From Opitutaceae bacterium (GTDB lineage: Bacteria; Verrucomicrobiota; Verrucomicrobiia; Opitutales; Opitutaceae), in the NCBI GenBank assembly GCA_016711225.1, contig JADJTK010000030.1:8486-72485 (forward strand): a DNA stretch of 64,000 bases. The letters run 5' to 3'. The translations under genes and the position numbers were made by a program. This document shows, piece by piece, positions 45,301 to 53,706 of the stretch. The notes beneath the pieces were generated by a model. That model searched no databases, had not been told where the DNA came from, and was given only the letters and a program-made list of their open reading frames with translations. The stretch's first letter is position 1, and the number at the start of each line of letters is the position of its first letter.

Positions 45301-46845
45301 GACGAGCACCTCGCGCAAGGCTCGTTCGTCGCGCGCCTGCAGGAGCATGCGGCCCACGGTGGGGTCGACGGGAATCTTCGAGAGCTCGCGGCCGAGCGGG
45401 GCGAGGCGGCGTGCCTGTCCGGCCACGGCCGGTTCGAGGGCCCCGAGCTCGTCGAGTAGGGCGTAGCCGGCGGTGATGGCGGTAGGGGCCGGCGGCTCGA
45501 TGAAGGGGAAGGTCTCGATCTCGCCGAGGCGCGCGGCCAGCAGGCGTAGGATGACCTCGGCGAGGTTGGCCCGCAGCAGCTCGGGCTGGGTGAATGGTGC
45601 GCGATTGGTGAAATCCTCCTCGGAATAGAGGCGGATGCACACGCCGGCGGAGACACGGCCGGCGCGGCCGGCGCGCTGGTTGGCGCTGCTCTGCGAGATT
45701 GACTCGATAGGCAGGCGCTTGGTGCGCGTGCGCGCGGCGTAGTGGCTCAGGCGAGCCAGGCCGCTGTCGACCACGAACTGGATGCCGGGAATCGTGAGCG
45801 AGGTCTCGGCGACGTTCGTGGCGATGATGATCTTGCGCGCCTGGCTCGGGGCGAAAACGCGCTGCTGGTCGGAGGCGGAAAGGCGGCTGAAGAGCGGCAG
45901 CAGCGTCACCCGCCCGAGTTCGCGATGTTCGAGTTCCTCGGTGGTGTCGCGGATCTCGCGCTCACCGGGCATGAAGATGAGGATATCGCCGCCGCGCGAT
46001 TGCGCGACGATGCGCTCGACGGCGGCCACGGCTGCGTCGACCACGGTGAACTCGCCCGACTCCTCGCGCAGCTCGTCCAGCGGGGCGTAGATCGTCTCCA
46101 CCGGATAGGTGCGCCCGCTTACCTCGACGATCGGTGCGCCCCCGAAGGCGGCCGAGAACTTGTGCGTGTCGATCGTCGCTGAGGTGATGATGATGCGCAG
46201 CTCCGGCCGGCGGTGACGCAGGCCGTTGAGGTGACCGAGGAGGAAATCGATGTTGAGGCTACGCTCGTGGGCCTCGTCGACGATGATGGTGTCGTAGCCG
46301 CGCAGATCGCGGTCGCCCTGCACCTCGGCCAAGAGCATGCCGTCGGTGAGGAACTTGATGGTGGTGTCGCCGGAGGTGCGGTCGGCGAAGCGGATTTTGC
46401 ACCCCACCTCGCGTCCCCAGGTCACCCCGAGCTCCTCGGCCACGCGGCGCGAGACCGAGAGCGCGGCCACGCGTCGCGGCTGCGTGCAGGCGATGCGCCC
46501 GCGAATACCCCGGCCGGCCTCGAGGCAGAATTTCGGCAGCTGGGTGGTTTTGCCCGAGCCGGTCTCGCCGGAGAGGATGACCACCGGGTGCTCGCGGATC
46601 GCGCGCACGATCTCCTCGCGGCGGGCCGAGATCGGCAATTCCGGAGGATAGTCGAGCCGCCACGCGGGCGGCGCATCGCGGCGCGAATGGTGGTGCGCGG
46701 AGGCCAAGGGGGAAGGTTGTCCCCTAAACAATGCCCGGCGGGAAGCCGGAAACGCAGGTGGGGTGGAGGTGAAAGTTGGCCTTTGAGGCAAACGCGAGGG
46801 AAGAGTCCGCGGATCGAGGAAGGGTTTGGCGCGGGATGGGGTCAT
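42373..46845 (-). CDS. hrpA: HrpA-type DEAH RNA helicase with Pro-rich insert
   Basis: 1490 residues against ~1300 usually. Helicase motifs in order: 'LSGETGSGKTTQLPK' (Walker A), 'CTQPRRVAA', 'DEAHERSLNIDFLLG' (DEAH), 'SATIDTHKFS', 'FMPGEREIRDT', 'ATNVAETSLTIPGI', 'QRAGRAGRVSAG'. Then HA2, OB and the long HrpA-specific C-terminus (DUF3418-like; 'WLTEEFRVSVFAQELGT'). Residues ~600-725, between HA2 and the OB region, are a Pro/Ala/Arg-rich insert encoded in part by three 7-bp-phased arrays. Ends in a Pro/Ala tail. Bacterial HrpA resolves stalled translation or processes mRNA. Confidence 0.93.
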   Translation of the reverse strand: MTPSRAKPFLDPRTLPSRLPQRPTFTSTPPAFPASRRALFRGQPSPLASAHHHSRRDAPPAWRLDYPPELPISARREEIVRAIREHPVVILSGETGSGKTTQLPKFCLEAGRGIRGRIACTQPRRVAALSVSRRVAEELGVTWGREVGCKIRFADRTSGDTTIKFLTDGMLLAEVQGDRDLRGYDTIIVDEAHERSLNIDFLLGHLNGLRHRRPELRIIITSATIDTHKFSAAFGGAPIVEVSGRTYPVETIYAPLDELREESGEFTVVDAAVAAVERIVAQSRGGDILIFMPGEREIRDTTEELEHRELGRVTLLPLFSRLSASDQQRVFAPSQARKIIIATNVAETSLTIPGIQFVVDSGLARLSHYAARTRTKRLPIESISQSSANQRAGRAGRVSAGVCIRLYSEEDFTNRAPFTQPELLRANLAEVILRLLAARLGEIETFPFIEPPAPTAITAGYALLDELGALEPAVAGQARRLAPLGRELSKIPVDPTVGRMLLQARDERALREVLVIAAALSIQDPRERPVDEEAAADAAHRTFVHPESDFVTLLNIWDAYHDEAQKLSLGRLKKFCRAHFLSFNRMREWFDVHAQLKASVAELETDEWQVLHDEADSPEDAEEENPTPEAPNPRVQTPNAEPGARNAAASAGAPRPNSRPQIPSPKPGPQNRMPETRQVAATTVTPSRQGPQVHQRGQAPRPGGPSVPAASPKPGTRNPKPGAGAPRVDDWRLGGERYRAVHRSLLCGLLGNVARREDGNHFNATSSRKVVVFPGSTLFVRSEKRAAKQAPAAQKGPKPVKDLWLMAAEMVETTRLYARTNARLDPLWLLDIGGHVLRRSYGEPDWHPDAGRVLVRERTMLHGLEIQNRFIDYGRIDAARATEIFLRGALVADTLETPTLPFLDRNRRLRAKVATIQTQVRSQHWLTIEEATYEFYAKRLTGLGVSSVQDLQREWKKRVSAEPRWMQMEEEDLLGALEEFDPADFPDQVTLENRAMPLDYTYKPGAPEDGITLRLPYRQAKLLQPGLLDWLVPGHLEEKVQMLLRSLPKAARVQLNPLEATAKSIAALLKADGRPLVNALADHLARHHQLAVSTTDFHTEELPEHLRVRVEVVDNTGKPLAAGRELEAVRTALAEHEKKLVQRPDDAIALAWRQARIRYERDGLTDWTFGELPPRLVIAESAGVPAHAFPALVASGPGQAALRLLAVEAEARAVTPAGVAALVEAQISKELTWLERDVRDLRELGPAAVVLMPMEQWRTEAYTCIRTWICSQPVRPLTREGFVVHVAAARATLKGIVGKLVPPLREALALRMELLTHPSPYPGMEAELAGWLGPGFLARTPWTQVAHLPRYLKAMKARADRCRQDPGRDHRRALQVAPWAKALAEVSKGFPRNAEHAQRLEELRWLTEEFRVSVFAQELGTAQPVSEKKLAEKFGELRTAAALFGGPPPPPQTAPRPPTPAAPAVSPPAPITAKPTRLTSLGDLGRLLRR
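44683..44717. repeat. 7-bp-phased repeat inside hrpA
   Basis: Five heptamers with pattern GGGTTYC (GGGTTTC GGGTTCC and three more). On the coding strand they give 'PKPGTRNPKPG'. Confidence 0.8.
44845..44879. repeat. 7-bp-phased repeat inside hrpA
   Basis: Five heptamers (CGGTTTC GGGCTTG and three more). On the coding strand they give 'PNSRPQIPSPKPG'. Confidence 0.75.
44929..44956. repeat. 7-bp-phased repeat inside hrpA
   Basis: Four heptamers (GTTTGGA twice, then CTCTGGG and ATTTGGC). On the coding strand they give 'PNPRVQTPNA'. Confidence 0.75.
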
Positions 46846-47178
46846 CCGGCTCGGCCTTCTGAATAGCGATAGTTGCAGGGACTATGTTGGAACTGGGCGT
46901 GCCGCGCACGAAGCGGAACGACTTCGTCGTCTCGTTACGACGGGGCGGCGGAAGGCTGGCAATGCTTTCGTTCAGCTGCGCGGAGGTGCGCCGGGCTGGG
47001 CGATCTTGTCGGTCAGGCACGACAAAAGCGCCGAGGTTGAACGATTCGGTCGCGCAGTCGAGCCGGGCCCCGTCGCATCCGCAGCCGGGATTCGAGGCAT
47101 TGCCAGCGGCTGGATTCACCGCACTCTTACCGCTCCAGGCTTCGGTTTTTCGCCAAAACGTCGATTATCCCCTCTCCC
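46846..47178. other. 333-bp divergent intergenic region
   Basis: Between hrpA (-) and HDOD (+). Contains a short dyad TTGTCG/CGACAA (47006-47025). Promoters for both genes should be here but no strong consensus is visible. I see no gene. Confidence 0.4.
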
Positions 47179-48021
47179 GTGACCACCAGCGCAGAACTCG
47201 TCAAACAGCTCGACGCCGTCGGCTTCCCCGCTGCACCGGAGGTGGTGGTGAAGTTGTCGCAGTTGTTGCACACCGACTGGGTGACGGCGGAGCAGCTCGC
47301 CGAGGTCGCCATGCTCGATGCCGGCATCTCGGCTCGGATGCTGCGGCTGGCCAACTCGGTCTACTACCGTGGGCGCGGGGTGAAATCGATCGCCGAGGCG
47401 GTGTTGCGTGTGGGCATCGATGGCGTGCGTGACGTCGTCTACGCGCTCTCATTGATGCGGGCGCTGCGGCCGATGCAGTTCGCCTATCGCCCGTATTGGC
47501 GGCACTGCCTGGCGGTGGCACAGACCACGCAGATTCTGCAGCTGCGCGCGCGCAAGGTGGCGGTGCCGTCCACCGAGCTGCATGCCGCCGGGCTGTTGCA
47601 CGACATCGGCATGCTCGTGCTGGACCGTACGCTGGGTGTGGGCTACGGCCGAATTTTGGCCAATGCGCACGAGGCGGCCCGGCCGCTCTTCGAGGTCGAG
47701 CGCGAGATGATCGGCACCGACCACGCCGACGTGGGGGCGCGGTTGCTGGAGCATTGGAAGCTGCCCGACCAGCTCGCGCAGGCCACTGCGGGGCATCACG
47801 ACCCGCTGTTTGGTGCCACCCCGACAGCGCAGCTGGTGTATCTGGCCGACTTTGTCTGTAACCGGCACGCGGTGCATCACGGGACGGCCTACCGCCCGGA
47901 GGCCTGCGTGCCTGAAATTTGGGACGCGCTCGGCATCGCGGAGGCGGAGCTGCCCGACATTCTCATCGAGGTTGACGCCAGCCTGAGCAAGGCCGACGCG
48001 ATCCTCGCGGCAGCGAGCTGA
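47179..48021 (+). CDS. HDOD-domain signalling protein with intact HD motif
   Basis: 280 residues from GTG. HDOD features: 'LVKQLDAVGFPAAPEVVVKLSQLL', 'LDAGISARMLRLANSVYYRGRG', 'AVLRVGIDGVRDVVYALS'. Unlike the copy at 14144 it keeps HD residues ('AAGLLHDIGMLVL') and 'AGHHDPLFG', so metal binding is possible. Role is probably in motility or second-messenger signalling. Leader is C/T-rich with no Shine-Dalgarno. Confidence 0.88.
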   Translation: MTTSAELVKQLDAVGFPAAPEVVVKLSQLLHTDWVTAEQLAEVAMLDAGISARMLRLANSVYYRGRGVKSIAEAVLRVGIDGVRDVVYALSLMRALRPMQFAYRPYWRHCLAVAQTTQILQLRARKVAVPSTELHAAGLLHDIGMLVLDRTLGVGYGRILANAHEAARPLFEVEREMIGTDHADVGARLLEHWKLPDQLAQATAGHHDPLFGATPTAQLVYLADFVCNRHAVHHGTAYRPEACVPEIWDALGIAEAELPDILIEVDASLSKADAILAAAS

Positions 48022-48353
48022 GGGGGGCTGTTGGCTCGACCTTCGCAATACGAGAATCGACCCCGCAGGCGGGGGCTTCGCAACAGCGAGCATCGTCTCG
48101 TGGCAAACTGGGGCGCCCCATGCAGAATTGGCGGGGCGAATGGGTGGCGCGAGCACCGCCCTCGGCGGGCAAGTGAATGGTTGTGGTCGGGGGAGGCGTG
48201 GCGGGTGGTCCGCACACGAGCGAGCGCCGTTTCCCGCAGAGGCGGCTGGTGTGAATCTGCGCTCAAATCGTGCGGCCGCGGCCCGCCGCCGGTTGACGGC
48301 TACCGGTTGCTCGATTGGCTAGTGCCAGCAATTCTCCAGTACATCCCCTCCCA
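48022..48353. other. 332-bp region before the secreted-protein cluster
   Basis: Holds several GC hairpins (CCCCGC/GCGGGG at 48061-48074) and a repeated CGA-CCTTCGCAA-like segment (48038-48085). The promoter of the seven-gene cluster should be here; none is obvious. No gene seen. Confidence 0.4.
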
Positions 48354-51242
48354 ATGTTCCCTGCGCGCATTCTTCTCGGTGTGAGCCTCTGGCTAGCCGC
48401 CGGTCTGCCGTCGCTTCCGGCGTTCATCGACCGCGATGGCGATGGGGTGTCCGACGTCTGGACGGCGCAAAACCCTCTGGTGGGCGAGGCCGCGGCCGAC
48501 GATGATGGGGACGGTGCAAGCAACCGTACGGAGGCGCTGGCCGGCACCGATGCGCTCGATGGGTCGAGCAGGCCGGAAGCGACGCTGCGGCCTGGGCTAA
48601 ATGGCCTCCGCCTACATTGGCAAGGTGCTGTGCACCGCCGCTACCGCATCGAGACGAGCGCCGATCTCGCCACATGGGACCCTGCCAACGACTTGATTTT
48701 CACCGGCGGCGAAGAGGAGATCAACCACCTGGTCCATGTCACGGGGGATCGCACGGATCCCCGGCGATACTGGCGTGTCGCCTACTGGGCATCGGACCTC
48801 GATGGAGACGGGATCTTGGACTCGGAGGAACGGGCGCTCGGCACGGACCCGACGGTTGCCGCGGTCGCGCCCGCGTTGCCTGCGACCCCATTGCTGCCCG
48901 CCTGGTTCCAGACGCGGCTCGAGGCCCTGGCGGCGCCTCAGCTCGCGGGGATCCAGTCGACGCCGGTCAAAATCCCCGGGCTGCGCGAGCAGGTACTCGA
49001 CGCGCAGGTCAACGACCGCAACCGCGTGTGGGCCAACGTGGCGCCGGGCTTCGCGAACGTGGTCTACGATGCGCAGGTTTCCGGCGAGAAGATTACCGCG
49101 ATTCTCGACCTCGGCGGGCTGGTTCAGTCGGTCGATGGCGGTGCGACATGGCGTCAGCTCACCTACGACCGCACCGGCAACGGCACGCACCGGTTCTTCT
49201 TCTCCTTCGACATCTCGCCCGCAAGCCCGCAGGTGCTGGTGGTTGGCAGCCAATACCTCTCCCGCTCCGAGGACGGCGGGCGCACGTGGAGCGAGGTGCG
49301 CGACCCCGCGTTACCGCCGGTCGCGCTCGCGGCTAAGCCGGGCACCGATGGCGCGGTCGAGCGCACCGTCTTTGGCAAGGTGCGCTTCAATGCCGACGGC
49401 TCCCGCGTCTTCGCTGCGCTAGGCGCGTTCGGTCATGATCGCAAGGAGCGCTACGGCTGGGAAACGCAGATGGCCGCGCGCTTCGACTCGAAGCGGCTCT
49501 ACCTGGGCGACGGCACGGGGCGGAATTTTCGCGAGATCCGACTGGGAACTACGTTCGCCGGGGTGCGCTGCCTCGCGCCCGATCCGCGGAATCCGCAGGT
49601 CGTCTACGTCTCGTTCGGAGATGGCACGCTGTATGTCACCCGCAACGCGAAGGCCGTAGTGCCGACCTTCACCGAGCTGGCGGTCGAGGCCGGGTATCAG
49701 GTCATCGATATCGCCCCCTCGCCTCATGTTGCCGGCGGACTATTGCTCACGCTGATGTCGGACGCAGAGGTGGCAGTGGGCAAGCTCCTGCGGGCGACCG
49801 ATCCCGGCGACGGGACGCTAGTGTGTACCCAGATCGTGTTCCACGACGGTCTCGGCGGGATTGTCCCGTCGCACTCTCTGTTGATGGCGCGCTGGGATCC
49901 GAGGGATGCGAAGCGGGTATTCGTCGGACGGGGCGGGGTCGATTTCGTCGTGGTCTCGGACGACGACCTGAAGACCTTTCGCCGCGCCTACCTCCCGGCG
50001 GCGTTGCTGCATGGGGAGCCCGGGCACTACGCGCAGCCGCATTGGTTCGCGCTCGATCGGGACTCGGGCCGCGCGATCGCCTGGTCGACGATTGGCGCGT
50101 GGCGCAGTGAGGATCGGTTCGCGACTTGGGAGGACCTCTGGATGGAGTGGGCCGACGGTGTTTTTGCCAATCGCGGCGTGGGGTTTGCGGAGTGCGCTGG
50201 CTCGTTCGGCGTGGGCGCCGAGGCCATCTACATGTCCACGACAGACCACGGCGTCTTTCGCAGCGCCGGCGCGGGCCATGACCGCTGGCGCCGGGTCTCG
50301 CCGGACAACGGCACCGTGCTCGACCCGGAGAGCGGTTTCATCGGCAAGTTGTACCTGCCGGTCGGCGTGTCCCCCGACGAGGGCTGGCTCTACACCGTGG
50401 CGCGCGACGGCGAAGGGCGTGCTCTCTATACGAAACCGGACTGCAAACTGCTCCGCTCGCGTGACCGCGGCGTCACCTGGACTGATGCCACGTCGGCAGT
50501 GTCGGCCACTGGCCTGCTCCCGGCGGGCCACGAGTGGCGCCGGATCGGGGTGAGTCCCGACGGGCGATCCCATTGGCTGCTCGCGAAGGAGTCGATCTAT
50601 GTCTCCACGGACTCGGGGGCGACGTTTGCCCGCGCCGTTCATTCGCTGCCCGCGAACAGCACCGGCGTCGCCTATATCGACTACGCGTACGATGCGCCGC
50701 GGCGTCTGCTGTACGTGGCGACTAACGGCGGTCTGCTGCGCAGTCGCGACGGCGGCGCGACCTGGGAACGGCTTGGCGAGCTCTATTTGCCGGGAATCGG
50801 CGTGACCGGTGCCGGCGATCTTGTGCTCGGCATCGGTAACGAGCTGGTGGTCATCTCGCCGGCGGCGGTCGAGGCGCTGGCGGCCGCGAATCGTTTCCAG
50901 CCGTACTTCATTCGGGCGGCGGGTTGCGTTCGTGCCACAGTTGGGGATACCGTCGAGGAGGCGTCGTCGTCGCAGAGCATCTTCGAGCGGATCGCCTGCC
51001 GGGGCGACACAGTGGTGGCGGCGGTCGGCGCGGGGGCGAGGGCGGGCAACCGCATCTGCGGCGCCGGGGTACTGCTTTCGCGCGACGGTGGCCGGACCTT
51101 CAGCTGGGCAACTTACAATCTACCCAGTGCCCAGGTGTTCTGCTCGGCTGTGACGGCGGACGACATCCTGCTCGGCTGCGCCGGCGGGGCGTACCGCTGG
51201 GATCTGAAGGCGATACCGTTAAATCCCGCGCCGGCGCGGTGA
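48354..51242 (+). CDS. secreted Asp-box beta-propeller protein (cluster member A)
   Basis: 962 residues. Signal peptide (ARILLGVSLWLAAGLPSLPA), then the cluster's N-terminal module: 'FIDRDGDGVSDVWTAQ', 'DDDGDGASNRTEALAGTDALD', 'YRIETSADLATWDP', 'YWRVAYWASDLDGDGILDSEERALGTDP'. The remainder is a large propeller with at least seven Asp-box (SxDxGxTW) motifs, such as 'SVDGGATW', 'SEDGGRTW', 'SRDRGVTW', 'STDSGATF', 'SRDGGATW', 'SRDGGRTF'. Such propellers occur in sialidases, sortilin-like and GH74 proteins; no catalytic set could be assigned. First gene of the cluster; start chosen for the signal peptide. Confidence 0.85.
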   Translation: MFPARILLGVSLWLAAGLPSLPAFIDRDGDGVSDVWTAQNPLVGEAAADDDGDGASNRTEALAGTDALDGSSRPEATLRPGLNGLRLHWQGAVHRRYRIETSADLATWDPANDLIFTGGEEEINHLVHVTGDRTDPRRYWRVAYWASDLDGDGILDSEERALGTDPTVAAVAPALPATPLLPAWFQTRLEALAAPQLAGIQSTPVKIPGLREQVLDAQVNDRNRVWANVAPGFANVVYDAQVSGEKITAILDLGGLVQSVDGGATWRQLTYDRTGNGTHRFFFSFDISPASPQVLVVGSQYLSRSEDGGRTWSEVRDPALPPVALAAKPGTDGAVERTVFGKVRFNADGSRVFAALGAFGHDRKERYGWETQMAARFDSKRLYLGDGTGRNFREIRLGTTFAGVRCLAPDPRNPQVVYVSFGDGTLYVTRNAKAVVPTFTELAVEAGYQVIDIAPSPHVAGGLLLTLMSDAEVAVGKLLRATDPGDGTLVCTQIVFHDGLGGIVPSHSLLMARWDPRDAKRVFVGRGGVDFVVVSDDDLKTFRRAYLPAALLHGEPGHYAQPHWFALDRDSGRAIAWSTIGAWRSEDRFATWEDLWMEWADGVFANRGVGFAECAGSFGVGAEAIYMSTTDHGVFRSAGAGHDRWRRVSPDNGTVLDPESGFIGKLYLPVGVSPDEGWLYTVARDGEGRALYTKPDCKLLRSRDRGVTWTDATSAVSATGLLPAGHEWRRIGVSPDGRSHWLLAKESIYVSTDSGATFARAVHSLPANSTGVAYIDYAYDAPRRLLYVATNGGLLRSRDGGATWERLGELYLPGIGVTGAGDLVLGIGNELVVISPAAVEALAAANRFQPYFIRAAGCVRATVGDTVEEASSSQSIFERIACRGDTVVAAVGAGARAGNRICGAGVLLSRDGGRTFSWATYNLPSAQVFCSAVTADDILLGCAGGAYRWDLKAIPLNPAPAR

Positions 51243-51358
51243 AATCGGTTTCAAAGGGGCTGGGGGCACGGCGCAAGAGTTGACCGGATGCGTTGTTTCT
51301 CCGTCGTTGAGCTGCGCGCCCGGGGTTTTGGTTCCGGGCAGCTCTCTACCTCCCCCAC

Positions 51359-53662
51359 ATGATCTCCTCCCGTTTCGCGCTCTGCGTCGGCGTGTTCGTC
51401 GCCGGCAGTCTGCTACCGCTTCACGCCATCCTCGACTACTCCGGTCGGGGCGTTTCCTATCTTTGGGAGCTGCAGCACCCTGAGATCTACGATCTCAACT
51501 GGGACAGCGATGGCGACGGTGCGACGAATGGCCAGGAGGCAGTCGCGGGCACCGACCCGAAGGATGCCACGCACCGCTTCACAGGCACCATGCAGAGCGA
51601 TACCGGCGGGGCGCTCGCGCTCCAGTGGCTTAGCCAACGTGGCAAGGAGTACCGCATCGAGGCCAGCGCCGACCTGCAAATGTGGACCGCGTTCTCCGGG
51701 CCGATCGTCGGCACCGGCGTCGAGATGAGTCAACCGGTGCAGGCAGCCGGTGCGGGCGCGCCGGCCCGCCGCTACTGGCGCGTCGCCGTGCAGGATCGGG
51801 ATGGCGATGGCGACGGGATAAATGACTGGGAAGAGTATCAGCTTGGGACCAACCCTCAGGTAGCCAACGCCTCGCCGATCCCGCCGGCCCGCGGCTACGA
51901 TGCCGACCGCCCGGCCTTCGTTTTCGAGAACAACGGCATCTACAAGCAGGCCTACCTCGGGGGCAACTGGCCGGAGCAACTGTTCTGGGAGGATGTGGCG
52001 GCGTTCGAGAGTAAGCGGGATGAAGGTCTCGCCGATGTTGCCTCAATCGAGGCCAGGGGCCTCGCGCCCTCGCTGGGCTGCGTGGCGTGGCTTGTCGATC
52101 TCCTCGTCGCCAACGGCGGCAATAACGCCGAGCTGCCGGACTACCGTGAGCGGGATGGCTACAAACAGTACGGCGCCTGGATGAACCCGCGGAAGGACAC
52201 CTACTTTGCGCTCGATGCCGACGGCGCCATCGCCTATCCCCATCAGGGATACATTTCTTTCGGCATGCCGCTGCTTCCGGCGGACCTGCCGGCGGGCAAG
52301 GCAGCCATGACGTTTGGCGAGTGGGCCGGAGAGCGGCTCGGGCGCCGTGCGCTCCGCCACAACGTCCGGGCCCTCTACGGTGCCGACGGTTTCATTGGCA
52401 TCAATCCCGGGACCGATTGGCACCCGCGGCTGCTCGACTCTTTCGCGGCTTGGGTGGGCCAACCGGTGCCCGGCGCGACCGTTCGGGAGCGCCACGAATA
52501 CATTCTCCAGCATCTCAAGCCGGAGTACTTCGATTTCATTGCGCACAAACAGGCCGGGTTCTTCGCGGCGTTTGCGAACACCCTCCTCGCGGCGGGCAAG
52601 ACACCGCTGGTCGGCGGCCAGGTTTCCAACGAACCGTCGATGTGTCGATGGTCTGGCGACGATGCGCGCATCTGGCTGCAGCACATCGAGGGCAAGCACA
52701 CGATGTTTAACGTCGAGACCCAGTCCGCCGGCGACCGCGCCGTGCAGCCGCAGTGGACCTCCGCCATCTGCCTCGGGCACAGCTCCGCTTACGAACCCGA
52801 TGCCAACATCGGCGTCGTGCTCGATGCCGACCATCCCGAGTTCTGGAACCCGTGGAAGCGCGACGGCGGTAACGTGGAATTCGGCTGGCGGTTTCTCAAA
52901 CACAACTGGCTGAGTGCCGGCTGGGTCCACATCGCCGGGCGCGATGGCGCGGTCCGCCGCGCGGCCAAATGCTTCACGCGCACTTATTGGGATGCGGGCG
53001 CGGTCGACGTCGGGCAGCTGGCGGCGATCCTCGGGCACATCCCGCGGCACCCGTTCGGTCCGGCGCTCTATTATTCGTCGAGCATCCAGCGGGAGTACGA
53101 GCGTCCGCCCGAGAAAGGGTCTGGCAACTACACCGTTCGTTACATGCTTCAAGATGGCTTGGGCGACCCCGCGGTGCGCTCGGATTTCGGCAAAGCACAG
53201 GGCCTCAGTGTTGGCTATTGGGTGAGCGACGCGGTGGATCCGTCGAAGCTCCTGGCCGCCAATCGGCCGTCGGCGTGGCTGGTCTATAGAGCGGACCTCC
53301 TGCCGGCCGCCGAGCGGACGAAGCTGGAGGCGATCGCGCCGGTGATCGATCCCGGCGTGAACATGGCGGCGGCGCTGGCCGTCGGTCCGCTACGGGCCCG
53401 TGGCTCCGGCCTGAGCTGCCTCGCCTTCGTTGATCAGAACGGCGCGGTGATGGTGATGGTGACGAACTGCCTCGCGACCGCCACGACCGGTTCGCTCGAC
53501 TTCAGTGAGGTGGGCAATGGCACCTTTGCCTGCAATGGATTGCTGGGCACGCCGAACGCCACGCTCACGATCGCGTCGAACCAGGGCTCGCTGCCCCTCA
53601 CCGTTGCCGCGCGCGACACGTTCGTCTTCGAGATCCCGGGGCTGAAGTGGCTCGGACACTGA
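51359..53662 (+). CDS. secreted protein with unassigned, glycosidase-like domain (cluster member B)
   Basis: 767 residues. Signal peptide (RFALCVGVFVAGSLLPLHA), then a shortened form of the shared module ('WDSDGDGATNGQEAVAGTDPKD', 'YRIEASADLQMWTAF', 'YWRVAVQDRDGDGDGINDWEEYQLGTNP'). The large C-terminal region (~residues 185-767) has alternating helices and strands with 'FIGINPGTDWHP', 'VGGQVSNEPSM', 'NVETQSAGDRAV' and 'GVVLDADHPEFWNPW', ending in a beta-sandwich (AFVDQNGAVMVMVTNC, ARDTFVFEIPG). This layout suggests a TIM-barrel glycosidase with a C-terminal beta domain, but no CAZy family is recognised. 116 bp after member A. Confidence 0.82.
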   Translation: MISSRFALCVGVFVAGSLLPLHAILDYSGRGVSYLWELQHPEIYDLNWDSDGDGATNGQEAVAGTDPKDATHRFTGTMQSDTGGALALQWLSQRGKEYRIEASADLQMWTAFSGPIVGTGVEMSQPVQAAGAGAPARRYWRVAVQDRDGDGDGINDWEEYQLGTNPQVANASPIPPARGYDADRPAFVFENNGIYKQAYLGGNWPEQLFWEDVAAFESKRDEGLADVASIEARGLAPSLGCVAWLVDLLVANGGNNAELPDYRERDGYKQYGAWMNPRKDTYFALDADGAIAYPHQGYISFGMPLLPADLPAGKAAMTFGEWAGERLGRRALRHNVRALYGADGFIGINPGTDWHPRLLDSFAAWVGQPVPGATVRERHEYILQHLKPEYFDFIAHKQAGFFAAFANTLLAAGKTPLVGGQVSNEPSMCRWSGDDARIWLQHIEGKHTMFNVETQSAGDRAVQPQWTSAICLGHSSAYEPDANIGVVLDADHPEFWNPWKRDGGNVEFGWRFLKHNWLSAGWVHIAGRDGAVRRAAKCFTRTYWDAGAVDVGQLAAILGHIPRHPFGPALYYSSSIQREYERPPEKGSGNYTVRYMLQDGLGDPAVRSDFGKAQGLSVGYWVSDAVDPSKLLAANRPSAWLVYRADLLPAAERTKLEAIAPVIDPGVNMAAALAVGPLRARGSGLSCLAFVDQNGAVMVMVTNCLATATTGSLDFSEVGNGTFACNGLLGTPNATLTIASNQGSLPLTVAARDTFVFEIPGLKWLGH

Positions 53663-53706
53663 GTGGTTGGCCTGGCCAGTCGCCAACGGACATCTCCTCT
53701 TCCTCC

